The notes under the pieces are model-generated. The model was not told the DNA's origin and made no database searches. It saw only the letters and a program-made list of their open reading frames with translations. Positions 38,036 to 45,847 of a DNA stretch of 45,847 bases are shown piece by piece; position 1 is the first letter of the stretch, and every line of letters begins with the position of its first letter. The stretch is from assembly GCA_964356295.1 (NCBI GenBank), contig CAYHHE010000011.1:1-45847 (forward strand), given 5' to 3'. The DNA is from CAVQGZ01 sp964356295. GTDB lineage: Bacteria; Actinomycetota; Actinomycetes; Jiangellales; Jiangellaceae. The translations under genes and the position numbers were made by a program.

Positions 38036-39131
38036 CCCGACGATGATCACCGTCGCTGGGCAGCGGCCCTACGACGTCGTCGTGGGCGAGAGCCTGGGAG
38101 CACTGCTGCCGGCGATGGTCGGTGAGCCACCCCGGCAGGTGGCGGTCGTCCACCCGCGCGCGCTGCGTGCCACCGGTGAGCAGGTGCGCGCCGACCTGGC
38201 GTCCGCCGGCTTCGAGGCGCACGCCGTGGAGGTCCCGGACGCCGAGGAGGCCAAGCGGGTCGCGGTGGCCGAGTTCGTGTGGTCCGTCCTCGGCCGGTGC
38301 CGGTTCACCCGCACGGACGTCGTCGTCGGCGTCGGCGGCGGGGCGGTGACCGACCTGGCCGGCTTCGTGGCCGCGACCTGGCTGCGCGGGGTGCGGCTGG
38401 TCCTCGTCCCGACCACGTTGCTGGGCATGGTGGACGCCGCGGTCGGCGGCAAGACAGCTGTCAACATCCCCGAGGGCAAGAACCTCGTCGGTGCCTTCCA
38501 CCCCCCGTCCGGGGTGCTGTGCGACATGGCGACCCTCGCGACGCTCCCCGCCCAGGAGTACCGGGCCGGGATGGCAGAGGTGGTGAAGGCCGGGTTCATC
38601 GCCGACCCGGAGATCCTGCGACTCATCGAGGCCGACCCGGTGAGGGCGGCTGCCTTCGACCCGACGCTCACCCGCGAGCTCGTCATCCGATCGGTGCGGG
38701 TGAAGGCCGACGTCGTCGCGGCCGACCTCACCGAGACCGCCACCTCCGGGGTGAGCCGGGAGGTGCTCAACTACGGCCACACGCTCGGCCACGCCATCGA
38801 ACGGGTGGCGGGCTACACGTGGCGTCACGGGGCAGCGGTGTCCATCGGGCTGGTCTACGCCGCCCACCTGGCCCGGCTGGCGGGACGGCTGGACGAGGCG
38901 ACCGCGGACCGGCACCGCCAGGTGCTGGAGTCCCTCGGTCTGCCGACTCGCTACCGGGCCTCGGCCTGGCCGGCTCTCCTGGAGGCGATGCGGGTGGACA
39001 AGAAGGCCCGCGGAGACCGGCTGCGCTTCGTCGTCCTGGACGCCCTCGCCCGGCCGGCGATCATGGAGGCACCGGACCCGCAGCTGCTCGCCGCGGCCTA
39101 CGGCGAGGTGGCAGAGGAGCAGGTGCCGTGA
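38028..39131 (+). CDS. aroB: 3-dehydroquinate synthase
   Basis: 367 aa, NAD- and metal-dependent enzyme of the early shikimate pathway. Visible: the NAD-binding GVGGGAVTDLAGFVAATWLRG, PTTLLGMVDAAVGGKTAVN with the catalytic Lys, KNLVGAFHPP, EVVKAGFI, and the metal ligands in NYGHTLGHAIE. ATG 38028 is inside the end of aroK; an in-frame ATG at 38043 is an alternative. Its stop overlaps the aroQ GTG (GTGA). Confidence 0.95.
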   Translation: MSDPTMITVAGQRPYDVVVGESLGALLPAMVGEPPRQVAVVHPRALRATGEQVRADLASAGFEAHAVEVPDAEEAKRVAVAEFVWSVLGRCRFTRTDVVVGVGGGAVTDLAGFVAATWLRGVRLVLVPTTLLGMVDAAVGGKTAVNIPEGKNLVGAFHPPSGVLCDMATLATLPAQEYRAGMAEVVKAGFIADPEILRLIEADPVRAAAFDPTLTRELVIRSVRVKADVVAADLTETATSGVSREVLNYGHTLGHAIERVAGYTWRHGAAVSIGLVYAAHLARLAGRLDEATADRHRQVLESLGLPTRYRASAWPALLEAMRVDKKARGDRLRFVVLDALARPAIMEAPDPQLLAAAYGEVAEEQVP

Positions 39132-39574
39132 CTCGGCCGGTCCTGGTGCTCAACGGGCCCAACCTCGGACGGCTCGGCAGCCGCGAACCCGAGGTCTACG
39201 GGTCGGCCAGTCACGCCGACCTGGAGGCCCTGTGCCGCCAGGTGGGTGCCGAGCTGGGCCTCGAGGTGGAGGTCCGTCAGACCGACGACGAGGCCGTCCT
39301 GGTCGGCTGGCTGCACGAGGCGGCCGACCGGGCAGTCCCCGTGCTGCTCAACCCCGCAGCGTTCACGCACTACTCCTACGCCCTGCGCGACGCCTGCGCC
39401 GCGTTGCGCGCACCGCTGGTCGAGGTACACCTGACCAACCCGGCGGCCCGCGAGTCGTTCCGGCACACCAGCGTGATCGCAGGTGTGGCCACCGGCACCA
39501 TCGCCGGCTTCGGTCTGGACTCCTACCGGCTGGCGTTGCAGGCGGTCAGGCGTCTGACGTCGACACCCGGCTGA
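39128..39574 (+). CDS. aroQ: type II 3-dehydroquinate dehydratase
   Basis: 148 aa dodecameric enzyme type. LNGPNLGRLGSREPEVYG carries the catalytic Arg and Tyr24; LLNPAAFTHYSYALRDA and EVHLTNPAARESFRHTSVI carry the histidines and substrate contacts. The Asn-Pro-Ala-Ala segment in the latter replaces the more usual SN-x-x-A of the family. GTG start overlaps aroB by 4 nt. Its last 29 bases overlap the end of the convergent penicillin-binding protein gene. Confidence 0.93.
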   Translation: MTRPVLVLNGPNLGRLGSREPEVYGSASHADLEALCRQVGAELGLEVEVRQTDDEAVLVGWLHEAADRAVPVLLNPAAFTHYSYALRDACAALRAPLVEVHLTNPAARESFRHTSVIAGVATGTIAGFGLDSYRLALQAVRRLTSTPG

Positions 39575-41468
39575 GGAAGTCCGCCAGCAGCGGGCCCGCG
39601 GTGGCCGACCCGGACTCGGCATCCTCGACGAAGACGGCGACCGCCAGGTCCTCCTGCACCCCGACGATCCAGCCGTGCGTGGCCGGCGGCACCTGCGTGC
39701 CGTACTCGGCGGTTCCGGTCTTGGCAGCCACCGGTGCGCCGGGGACGGTGGCGAGCACGGCTGCGGTGCCGTCGGTGACGGCCTGCCGCATCATGGCCAG
39801 CAGGGCCTCGGACTCCTCGGGGCTGACCGGGTTCGCCGCTGCGCCGGGGGATCGGGGGTCGTCGACGTCGTCGAGGACCAGCCGCGGCACCACGGTCCGG
39901 CCGGTCGTGGAGGCGGCCATGGTCGCTGCTCCAAGCGGGGAGAGCAGCACGGTGCCCTGCCCGATGAGGCAGGCCGCCTCCTCCACGACGGTGGCCGGGT
40001 CCCCGACCGAGCCGAGGACGGCCTCCACTCCGATGTCGACCTCGTCGACGATGCCGAGCGACTCTGCGGACGCGGCAAGACCGGTCGCCGTGACGACCTC
40101 TGACTGGGACAGGAACGCGGTGTTGCACGACCGGGCGAACGCGGTGCTCAGGGAGACCTCGCCGAGGGCGTCGGCGGGGAAGTCGGAGTAGTTGCCGAAG
40201 ACTCGGCCGTCCACCGTGACCGACTCGGTGCACGGCAGCGGGTCGGTCGGGGACAGGCCAGCACGCAGCAGCGCCAGCGACGTAGCGATCTTGAAGACTG
40301 AGCCAGGGGCGTACCTCCCGAGGGTGGCGGTGGAGTACTCGCTGCTGCCTGGGCCGGAGGCCACGGCCAGCAGGTCACCGGAGGACGGCCGGAGGGCGAC
40401 CAGGGCGCTGGGTGGTCCCACGTCGCGCAGCACGTCGTCGGCGACCTGCTGGGTCCGCGGGTCCAGTGTCAGCCTCACCGGCTCGCCGGGCGTCGGGGGC
40501 AGGCTGACCAGAGCGACCTCGTCGGTCGAGTCGCTGCTCGTGTGCGAGACGGTGAATCCCGGTCGTCCCCGCAGCTGCTCGTCGTAGGCCTCCTGCAGGC
40601 CGGACAGCCCGACGAGGTCCCCTGCAGCGATGTCGCCGCCGGACTGCTCGACGATCTCCGCGGTGGCCTCGCCCACGGTTCCGAGCAGCGCACGGGCGAA
40701 CTCGCGGGTGGGTGCCAGCGGCAGCGAGTCGGTGAGCAGCCGTCCGCCAGGAACCGCGGCAACCGGGTCGCGCAGCGAGTCGGCGTCACTCTCGCGAAGG
40801 ACGATTGCCTCGACGAACGCCTGCGGCCCGGCCTGCTGCACTGCCTGCGCGTAGCGGTCCGCATCCACACCGACCAGCGCCGCCAGTGCACGGGCGGACG
40901 CCTGCGGGTCGGCCAGCCCCAGCTGGGTCTTGTCGATACCCACCCGTTCGACCGGACGCTCGACGACCAGCGGGGCTCCGGCCTGGCTCAGGATCGCGGC
41001 CCGCGTCGGCTGCACACGGTCCAAGCGCAGACCGGCGCCCGGCTCGAGGTCGGGATGGACGATCCCGGGGTCCCACACCACTTCCCAGACCGGCTCCTCG
41101 GCCTCGGACAGCCTCAGGGTGGCCTGCGACCGGTACGTCCACGCCGCCTGTGCGGTACCAGGCCCGTCGAGGTCCCAGGCAAGCTCGACAGTGGTGACCG
41201 CCTCGCCGTCGGCCGACGCGTCCCGGACGGTCTGCACGACGTCGACCTCGAGGGTGGCCGGCCCCATGCCCTCGGTGATCCCGACGAACGCGTCCTGCGC
41301 TGCCGATGAACTGCCCGCGACCGGGACACCGACGATCTCACCGCTGCCGAGCCCGGCAGCGAGCGCCTCGGCCGTCGGGGCCGGGTCGGGCGACGACGCC
41401 GAGCAGCCGACGGCCCCCAGCACACTCGCTGCGGCGGCGAGCACGGATGGTGTCTGACAACGCGCCAC
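39546..41468 (-). CDS. lipoprotein class B penicillin-binding protein with MecA_N/NTF2-like domain
   Basis: 640 aa. A signal peptide ends at Cys22 (LGAVGCSAS), a plausible lipobox, so a membrane-anchored lipoprotein is likely. An NTF2-like MecA_N domain (about 30-145) precedes a PBP dimerisation region and the transpeptidase domain. The active-site motifs are complete: S390-V-F-K393, S447-C-N449, and K583-T-G-T. This is the architecture of low-affinity, beta-lactam-tolerant PBPs. GTG 41468 has a minus-strand TAGTCT -10 whose ninth nucleotide downstream is the start. The gene is inserted against the direction of the aroQ-pepQ neighbours. Confidence 0.9.
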   Translation of the reverse strand: MARCQTPSVLAAAASVLGAVGCSASSPDPAPTAEALAAGLGSGEIVGVPVAGSSSAAQDAFVGITEGMGPATLEVDVVQTVRDASADGEAVTTVELAWDLDGPGTAQAAWTYRSQATLRLSEAEEPVWEVVWDPGIVHPDLEPGAGLRLDRVQPTRAAILSQAGAPLVVERPVERVGIDKTQLGLADPQASARALAALVGVDADRYAQAVQQAGPQAFVEAIVLRESDADSLRDPVAAVPGGRLLTDSLPLAPTREFARALLGTVGEATAEIVEQSGGDIAAGDLVGLSGLQEAYDEQLRGRPGFTVSHTSSDSTDEVALVSLPPTPGEPVRLTLDPRTQQVADDVLRDVGPPSALVALRPSSGDLLAVASGPGSSEYSTATLGRYAPGSVFKIATSLALLRAGLSPTDPLPCTESVTVDGRVFGNYSDFPADALGEVSLSTAFARSCNTAFLSQSEVVTATGLAASAESLGIVDEVDIGVEAVLGSVGDPATVVEEAACLIGQGTVLLSPLGAATMAASTTGRTVVPRLVLDDVDDPRSPGAAANPVSPEESEALLAMMRQAVTDGTAAVLATVPGAPVAAKTGTAEYGTQVPPATHGWIVGVQEDLAVAVFVEDAESGSATAGPLLADFLSRVSTSDA

Positions 41469-41475
41469 GAGTCGG

Positions 41476-41482
41476 CAGACTA
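41476..41482. promoter_or_regulatory. overlapping divergent -10 boxes for the PBP gene and pepQ
   Basis: On the minus strand 41482-41477 reads TAGTCT, 9 nt from GTG 41468. On the plus strand 41476-41481 reads CAGACT (one mismatch), 8 nt from ATG 41489. Both genes would be leaderless, and the two polymerases would compete for the same bases. Confidence 0.4.
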
Positions 41483-41488
41483 GGCAGC

Positions 41489-42589
41489 ATGCCGCCGCCC
41501 GCGTTCGACTACGCCACCCGGCGTCGGCGGCTCGCCGACCTCCTGGCCTCTCGCGAGGCCGACGCCGCGCTGGTCACCGACCCGGTCAACGTGCGGTACC
41601 TGACCGGGCTGGCCAGCAGCAACGCTGCCTGCCTCGTCACAGCCGACGGGGCCACGGTGCTGGCCACCGACTCCCGGTACGCCGAGGCGGCTGCGTCACT
41701 GGCCGGTGACCTCGAGGTGATCACCGACCGGGCGGTGGCAGCGGTGCTGCTGCGTCGCGTCGAGGGACCCGCCCGGGTGGCGATCGAGCACCGTCACGTC
41801 ACCGTGGCCGACGCGACCGCGCTGCAGGACGCGGCGTCTCAGCGCACCGTCCTGATCGACCTGCACGGCGCCGTCGAGGAGCTGCGGGTCGACAAGGACG
41901 CCGCCGAGGTCGCACTGGTGGAGCAGGCCTGCGCGATCTCGGACGACGCCCTGCGCGGGCTGCTGTCCGGGAGGGTCCGGGGCCGCACCGAGCGGGCGCT
42001 GGCGCGAGACCTGGAGGTCCGGATGCTGTCGCTGGGCGCCGACGGACTCGCCTTCACGACCATCGTGGCCGCCGGCGACCACGGCGCCGTCCCGCACCAT
42101 GCGCCGACCGACCGCCAGGTGCAGGCCGGGGACCTGCTGACGATCGACTTCGGCGCCCAGCTGGCCGGATACCACGCCGACTGCACCCGCACCGTCGCCG
42201 TCGGCCGGGAGCCCGTGGACTGGCAGCGGGAGGTCTACCGCGCGGTGGCCGCAGCTCAGCAGGCAGGCAGCGACGCACTGGCCTGCGGGCGGGCGACGGG
42301 GGAGGTCGACCGGGCGGCTCGAACGGTCCTCGAGCAGTCCGGCTACGGCCCCTTCTTCGTCCACGGGCTCGGGCATGGCGTCGGGCTGGAGATCCACGAG
42401 CGACCGTGGTTGAGCCCCGCCGCGACCCTGGCCGATACACTCCCCGGCCGGAGCACGGTCACCGTGGAACCAGGGGTCTACCTCCCGGGCAAGGGCGGGG
42501 TGCGCATCGAGGACACCCTCGCGGTCGGGCCGGACGGGGTGCGCGTGCTCACCGCGACATCGAAGGCTCTGCTCGTGGTCGACGAATGA
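41489..42589 (+). CDS. pepQ: Xaa-Pro dipeptidase/aminopeptidase (M24B)
   Basis: 366 aa. An N-terminal creatinase-like domain (RRLADLLASREADAALVTD, VRYLTGLASSNA) precedes the pita-bread metallopeptidase domain. Metal ligands: Asp residues in TIDFGAQLAGYHADCTRT, His in HGLGHGVGLEIHE, Glu in VTVEPGVYLPG, and Glu in VRIEDTLAV. It likely cleaves N-terminal residues from Xaa-Pro peptides in the cytoplasm. The pairing with efp directly downstream is conserved in actinobacteria (M. tuberculosis Rv2535c-Rv2534c). ATG 41489 has no ribosome-binding site. Confidence 0.92.
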   Translation: MPPPAFDYATRRRRLADLLASREADAALVTDPVNVRYLTGLASSNAACLVTADGATVLATDSRYAEAAASLAGDLEVITDRAVAAVLLRRVEGPARVAIEHRHVTVADATALQDAASQRTVLIDLHGAVEELRVDKDAAEVALVEQACAISDDALRGLLSGRVRGRTERALARDLEVRMLSLGADGLAFTTIVAAGDHGAVPHHAPTDRQVQAGDLLTIDFGAQLAGYHADCTRTVAVGREPVDWQREVYRAVAAAQQAGSDALACGRATGEVDRAARTVLEQSGYGPFFVHGLGHGVGLEIHERPWLSPAATLADTLPGRSTVTVEPGVYLPGKGGVRIEDTLAVGPDGVRVLTATSKALLVVDE

Positions 42590-42598
42590 GGCGCTGAC

Positions 42599-43156
42599 AT
42601 GGCAACGACGAACGACCTGAAGAACGGCATGGTGCTCAACCTGGACGGTCAGCTGTGGACCGTCGTGGAGTTCCAGCACGTCAAGCCGGGCAAGGGCGGC
42701 GCCTTCGTGCGCACCAAGCTCAAGAACGTCCTGTCCGGCAAGGTGGTGGACAAGACGTTCAACGCCGGGGTGAAGGTCGACACGGCAACCGTGGACAAGC
42801 GCGCGATGCAGTACCTCTACCGGGACGGGGAGGACTTCGTGTTCATGGACATGCAGTCCTACGACCAGATCAGCGTGCCGGCGGCGACCGTCGGCGACGC
42901 CGCGAACTACATGCTGGAGAACCAGGACGCGGTCGTCGGTCTGCATGAGGGCGCGCCGCTGTTCGTCGAGCTGCCTGCCTCGGTCGTGCTGACGGTCGAG
43001 TACACCGAGCCGGGGCTGCAGGGCGACCGCTCGACCGGCGGGACGAAACCGGCGACACTGCAGACGGGTCTGGTGGTGCAAGTTCCGCTGTTCATCACCA
43101 CCGGTGAGGTGGTCAAGGTCGACACCCGGGACGGCTCGTACCTCGGTCGGGCATGA
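42599..43156 (+). CDS. efp: elongation factor P
   Basis: 185 aa three-domain protein that relieves ribosome stalling at polyproline. The domain I loop reads K29-P-G-K32-G-G-A-F, with K32 at the tip where modification occurs in other bacteria. The C-terminal signature (TGGTKPATLQTG, VPLFITTGEVVKVDTRDGSYLGR) is intact. The residue two after K32 is Gly, whereas the actinobacterial EF-Ps I recall have Pro there (PGKGP). No modification enzyme gene is present in the window. ATG 42599 has GAGG 8 nt upstream, overlapping the pepQ stop. Confidence 0.96.
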   Translation: MATTNDLKNGMVLNLDGQLWTVVEFQHVKPGKGGAFVRTKLKNVLSGKVVDKTFNAGVKVDTATVDKRAMQYLYRDGEDFVFMDMQSYDQISVPAATVGDAANYMLENQDAVVGLHEGAPLFVELPASVVLTVEYTEPGLQGDRSTGGTKPATLQTGLVVQVPLFITTGEVVKVDTRDGSYLGRA

Positions 43157-43175
43157 GGCCCGGGTCAGGTCGCCG

Positions 43176-43610
43176 GTGAGCGCCCGGACCAAGGCACGCA
43201 AGCGCGCCCTGGACGTGCTCTTCGAGTGCGAGGCGCGTGGGCTCCCGCTCGGCGCCACCTTGGCGCAGCGTCGCGCGGCCGCGCAGGACGACCCTCGCGA
43301 GCCGCCGATCAGCGCCTACACCACGCATCTCGTGGAGGGGGTGGCCGCCCACCAGGAGCGGATCGATGCACTCATCAGCGAGTACTCGCAGGGCTGGGAC
43401 CTGGACAGGATGCCTGCCGTGGACCGGAACCTGCTGCGCATCGGTGTCTTCGAGATCCTCTACTGCGACGAGGTCCCGGAGGCCGTGGCGCTCAGCGAAG
43501 CAGTGAACCTGGCCACCGAGCTGTCGACCGCGGAGTCCCCCCGGTTCGTCAACGGGCTGCTCGCCAGGGTCGCCCAGCAGGAGCCGAAGGCGTCGTGGCC
43601 GCCGTCCTGA
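43176..43610 (+). CDS. nusB: transcription antitermination factor NusB
   Basis: 144 aa, all-helical. SARTKARKRALDVLFECEARG is the Arg-rich N-terminal RNA-binding helix; DRMPAVDRNLLRIGVFEILYCDEVPEAVALSEAVNLATELSTAESPRFVNGLLARV is the conserved C-terminal half (quoted here by its position at about 83-138). NusB with NusE binds boxA in rRNA leaders. GTG 43176 is chosen over an upstream in-frame start within efp. It overlaps the following transporter gene by 16 nt. Confidence 0.93.
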   Translation: MSARTKARKRALDVLFECEARGLPLGATLAQRRAAAQDDPREPPISAYTTHLVEGVAAHQERIDALISEYSQGWDLDRMPAVDRNLLRIGVFEILYCDEVPEAVALSEAVNLATELSTAESPRFVNGLLARVAQQEPKASWPPS

Positions 43611-44941
43611 CCCGCGGCCAGCGCATCGGGTACGCGGTCGGCTCGTTCGGCACCGGCGGCTTCGGAACCGTGCCGGGTCTGCTGCTGCTGTTCTACCTCA
43701 CCGACACCCTCGGTGTCGCCGCCGCCGTGGCCGGTGTCGTCGTCTTCCTCCCCAAGCTGTGGGACGTGGTCATCGACCCGCTGCTGGGGTCGCTGTCGGA
43801 CCGCACGATGGTTCGGCGCGGCACGCGACGGCCGTGGTTGCTGCTCGGTGGGCTGACCCTCCCGCTGGCCTTCCTGCTGACCTTCGCCGCCCCCAGCGGA
43901 CTGCCGGGGCAGGCAGCGGCGCTGTGGGTCGCCGTGTTCTTCATCGCCTCGGTGACCGCCTTCTCAGTCTTCCAGGTCTCCTACCTGGCCATGCCGGCCG
44001 AGATCACCGACGACTACCGCGAGCGCATCGACCTGATGTCGTGGCGCATCGTGTTCCTCAGCCTGGCGATCCTGCTGTTCGGCGTGGCCGCACCGCTGCT
44101 GGTGGAGGCCGGCGGCGGCGGCCGGGCCGGGTACACGGTCATGGCCGTCGTGGTCGGGGCGGCCCTCGGCCTGGCCATGCTGGGTGCCTGGCTGGGCACC
44201 CGAACCACGACTGCGCACGGGGCGCCCGCCGAACCGGCTAGCCTCGCCGAGCAGGTCGCGGCGATCGGCGAGAACAGGCCCTTCGCCAACCTGCTGGCCG
44301 CGTTCCTGCTTCAGGCGCTGGCCGTCGGCACGGCCTTCTCCGGGATCGTGTACGTGGCCACCTACCTGCTGGGCGACCAGTCACTCACCAGCGTCATCTT
44401 CGCCAGCCTGATCGCCCCCGCGCTGCTGGTCATGCCGGTGTGGCGGGCGGTCGGGCTGCGGGTCGGCAAGCAGCGCGGCTACCTGATGGCCACCCTGCTG
44501 TTCACCGCGGCGATGGTCGCCCTGGTGTTCCTGCGGGCCTACCCACCGCCGCTGGTGTACCTGTGCGTCGGCCTGGCCGGCACCGCCTATGCCGGCATGC
44601 AGATGTTCCCGCTGTCCATGCTGCCGGACACCCTCGCTGCGGACGCCGTCACCTCGCGACGGCAGCGGGCGGGGGTGTTCACCGGGATCTGGACCGCAGG
44701 GGAGACGACGGGCTTCGCGGTGGGGCCGGCGGTGCTGGCGGCGGTCCTGGCCGTCACCGGCTTCGTGTCCAGCACCGAAGGCGCGACGGCCACCCAGCCG
44801 GGGTCGGCGCTCACCGGCATCGTCGTCGCCTTCGCCGTCATCCCCGCGGTACTCACCGCCCTCAGCGTCCCCCTGGTGCGCCGCTACGACCTGACCGCTC
44901 AGCGGCTGCACGAGCTGCTCGAAGGGAGTCCGACCCGATGA
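43595..44941 (+). CDS. MFS transporter of the GPH (glycoside-pentoside-hexuronide)/MelB-like family
   Basis: 448 aa with about 12 predicted membrane helices. The first helix is followed by FLPKLWDVVIDPLLGSLSDRT, the characteristic GPH motif (D-P-x-x-G-x-x-S-D-x-T), then RRGTRRPWLLLG. A second-half loop has GKQRGYL, and TSRRQRAGVFTGIWTAGETTGFA is typical. Members symport sugars or other small solutes with cations; the substrate here is unknown. GTG 43595 lies within nusB (16-nt overlap) and its stop overlaps the ATG of the PLP enzyme, suggesting transport and catabolism in one unit. Confidence 0.85.
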   Translation: MAAVLTRGQRIGYAVGSFGTGGFGTVPGLLLLFYLTDTLGVAAAVAGVVVFLPKLWDVVIDPLLGSLSDRTMVRRGTRRPWLLLGGLTLPLAFLLTFAAPSGLPGQAAALWVAVFFIASVTAFSVFQVSYLAMPAEITDDYRERIDLMSWRIVFLSLAILLFGVAAPLLVEAGGGGRAGYTVMAVVVGAALGLAMLGAWLGTRTTTAHGAPAEPASLAEQVAAIGENRPFANLLAAFLLQALAVGTAFSGIVYVATYLLGDQSLTSVIFASLIAPALLVMPVWRAVGLRVGKQRGYLMATLLFTAAMVALVFLRAYPPPLVYLCVGLAGTAYAGMQMFPLSMLPDTLAADAVTSRRQRAGVFTGIWTAGETTGFAVGPAVLAAVLAVTGFVSSTEGATATQPGSALTGIVVAFAVIPAVLTALSVPLVRRYDLTAQRLHELLEGSPTR

Positions 44942-45847
44942 GCGCACTGCCCGAGCACGGCCGGCCCGTCGAGGAGGTGCTGGCCGACCTGCGCGACCGC
45001 CGCGCCCACGACCTGCAGGTCGACCGCGCCACCTCGCGGCACTTCGAGTCCGGGCTGCCCGAGATCCGTGACCTGGTGGCGGCGGCGGGCGCGCTGATGA
45101 TCGGCACCAACGGCCTGGATCCCATCGCCTACCCCAGCGTGCCGTCCATCGAGAACGACCTGGTGAGGGCCACCGCGCAGGTGCACGGTGGGGACGACCG
45201 CACGGTGGGGACCGTCACCAGCGGCGGCACCGAGTCGTGTCTGCTCGCTGTCCTCGGTGCGCGGGAGCGGTGGCGACTGGCGCACGCTGACCGGACCGGT
45301 CGGCCCGATCTGGTACTGCCGGTCACCGCCCATCCGGCCTTCCGCAAGGCTGCCCATCTGTTCGACCTGAACGTGGTGGACGTCCCGGTCGACCCGGTCA
45401 CCTTCAGCCCGGACCCGCACGACGTCCGCAGCAGGCTCACCGACCGCGCCGCCCTGGTGGTGGTGTCCGCCCCGGAGTACGCCCACGGCACCATCGACCC
45501 CGTCGGGGAGGTCGCCGCGGCCGCGGCCGAGCGCGACCTCCTCTGCCACCTGGACATGTGCATCGGTGGCTGGGTCGTGCCGTTCGTCGGCGAGGACGAG
45601 GGTCTGCCGCCGGTGGGCCTGTCGGTGCCGGGTGTGACGTCGGTGTCGGCGGACCTGCACAAGTACGGCTACGCCCCGAAGGGGGTGTCGGTGCTGCTGC
45701 ACGCGCAGGACGCGCTGCGTCGCCTGCACTACTTCGCCGACACCCGCTGGCCCGGCTACCCGCTGGTGAACACCACGTTGCTCTCGAGTCGGTCCGTCGC
45801 GCCCGCTGCGTCGGCTTGGGCGGTGCTGCAGCACATGGGGCGCGACG
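44938..45847 (+). CDS. PLP-dependent aminotransferase/lyase, sphingosine-1-phosphate lyase-like (partial, cut by window end)
   Basis: First 303 residues; the gene continues past the right edge. Fold-type I PLP enzyme of the group II decarboxylase/sphingosine-1-phosphate lyase superfamily. Visible: the phosphate-binding TSGGTESCLLA, APEYAHGTIDPVGEVA, the PLP-ring Asp D206 in HLDMCIGGWVVPF, and the Schiff-base lysine K242 in SADLHKYGYAPKG. The S1P-lyase-like pattern (D-x-C-x-GG-F/W) favours carbon-carbon lyase or decarboxylase chemistry over transamination, but the substrate is unknown. ATG 44938 overlaps the transporter stop by 4 nt. Confidence 0.88.
   Translation, partial: MSALPEHGRPVEEVLADLRDRRAHDLQVDRATSRHFESGLPEIRDLVAAAGALMIGTNGLDPIAYPSVPSIENDLVRATAQVHGGDDRTVGTVTSGGTESCLLAVLGARERWRLAHADRTGRPDLVLPVTAHPAFRKAAHLFDLNVVDVPVDPVTFSPDPHDVRSRLTDRAALVVVSAPEYAHGTIDPVGEVAAAAAERDLLCHLDMCIGGWVVPFVGEDEGLPPVGLSVPGVTSVSADLHKYGYAPKGVSVLLHAQDALRRLHYFADTRWPGYPLVNTTLLSSRSVAPAASAWAVLQHMGRD

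Overview
The window is a stretch of chromosome from a high-GC actinobacterium (Actinomycetes; the order is not resolved). This rests on very high GC at third codon positions, frequent GTG starts, chains of ATGA/GTGA stop-start overlaps, TANNNT -10 boxes close to start codons, a phosphatidylinositol-mannoside gene set, and a gene order I recognise from Mycobacterium and Streptomyces: thrS-HIT-pgsA-patA-pimA, pdxS-pdxT-yebC, ruvC-ruvA-ruvB, yajC-secD/F-apt-rel, hisS-aspS, rarA-alaS-ruvX-mltG-aroE, aroC-aroK-aroB-aroQ, pepQ-efp-nusB. Almost everything is core housekeeping; I see no phage, transposase, CRISPR, tRNA or rRNA.

Layout. 1-381: leader of thrS with a possible degenerate META-like coding remnant. 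382-2939: thrS and an Ap4A-phosphorylase-type HIT protein. 3082-5241 (minus): an EF-G-like GTPase that separates HIT from pgsA. 5423-8643: envelope lipid operon (phosphatidylinositol-phosphate synthase, PIM acyltransferase, PIM mannosyltransferase, unknown membrane protein). 8723-11005: PLP synthase pdxS/pdxT and yebC. 11006-11488: a repeat-rich interval ending in a clear LexA/SOS box. 11489-13745: ruvCAB. 13804-17513: yajC, a single-ORF fused secDF, apt. 17563-19857: bifunctional rel. 19873-21944 (minus): DUF349 protein and membrane-anchored cyclophilin. 22008-25880: metallo-beta-lactamase-fold hydrolase, hisS, aspS. 26084-28330 (minus): MMPL/RND transporter. 28381-35528: rarA, alaS, ruvX, mltG, aroE, prepilin peptidase. 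35529-36332: non-coding palindromic and tandem repeats interrupted by a 100-N gap. 36333-39574: aroC, aroK, aroB, aroQ. 39546-41468 (minus): lipoprotein penicillin-binding protein. 41489-45847: pepQ, efp, nusB, a GPH-type transporter and a partial PLP-dependent lyase.

The genes group into translation (thrS, hisS, aspS, alaS, EF-P, EF-G2), recombination and repair (ruvCAB, ruvX, rarA), protein export (YajC, SecDF, cyclophilin), shikimate and chorismate synthesis (aroE and aroCKBQ), PLP synthesis, nucleotide and stringent-response metabolism (apt, rel), and envelope biogenesis (PIM genes, MltG, PBP).

The parts least explained by known families are the 35.5-36.3 kb interval (two near-identical ~195 bp blocks, each with 25-nt inverted arms, flanking a 31-bp tandem array saturated with TGATCA) and the 11.0-11.4 kb interval (a 27-bp tandem repeat open on both strands, a 12-bp inverted repeat and an 11-bp tandem array). 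The SecD-SecF fusion and the SOS box in front of ruvC are the other notable observations.
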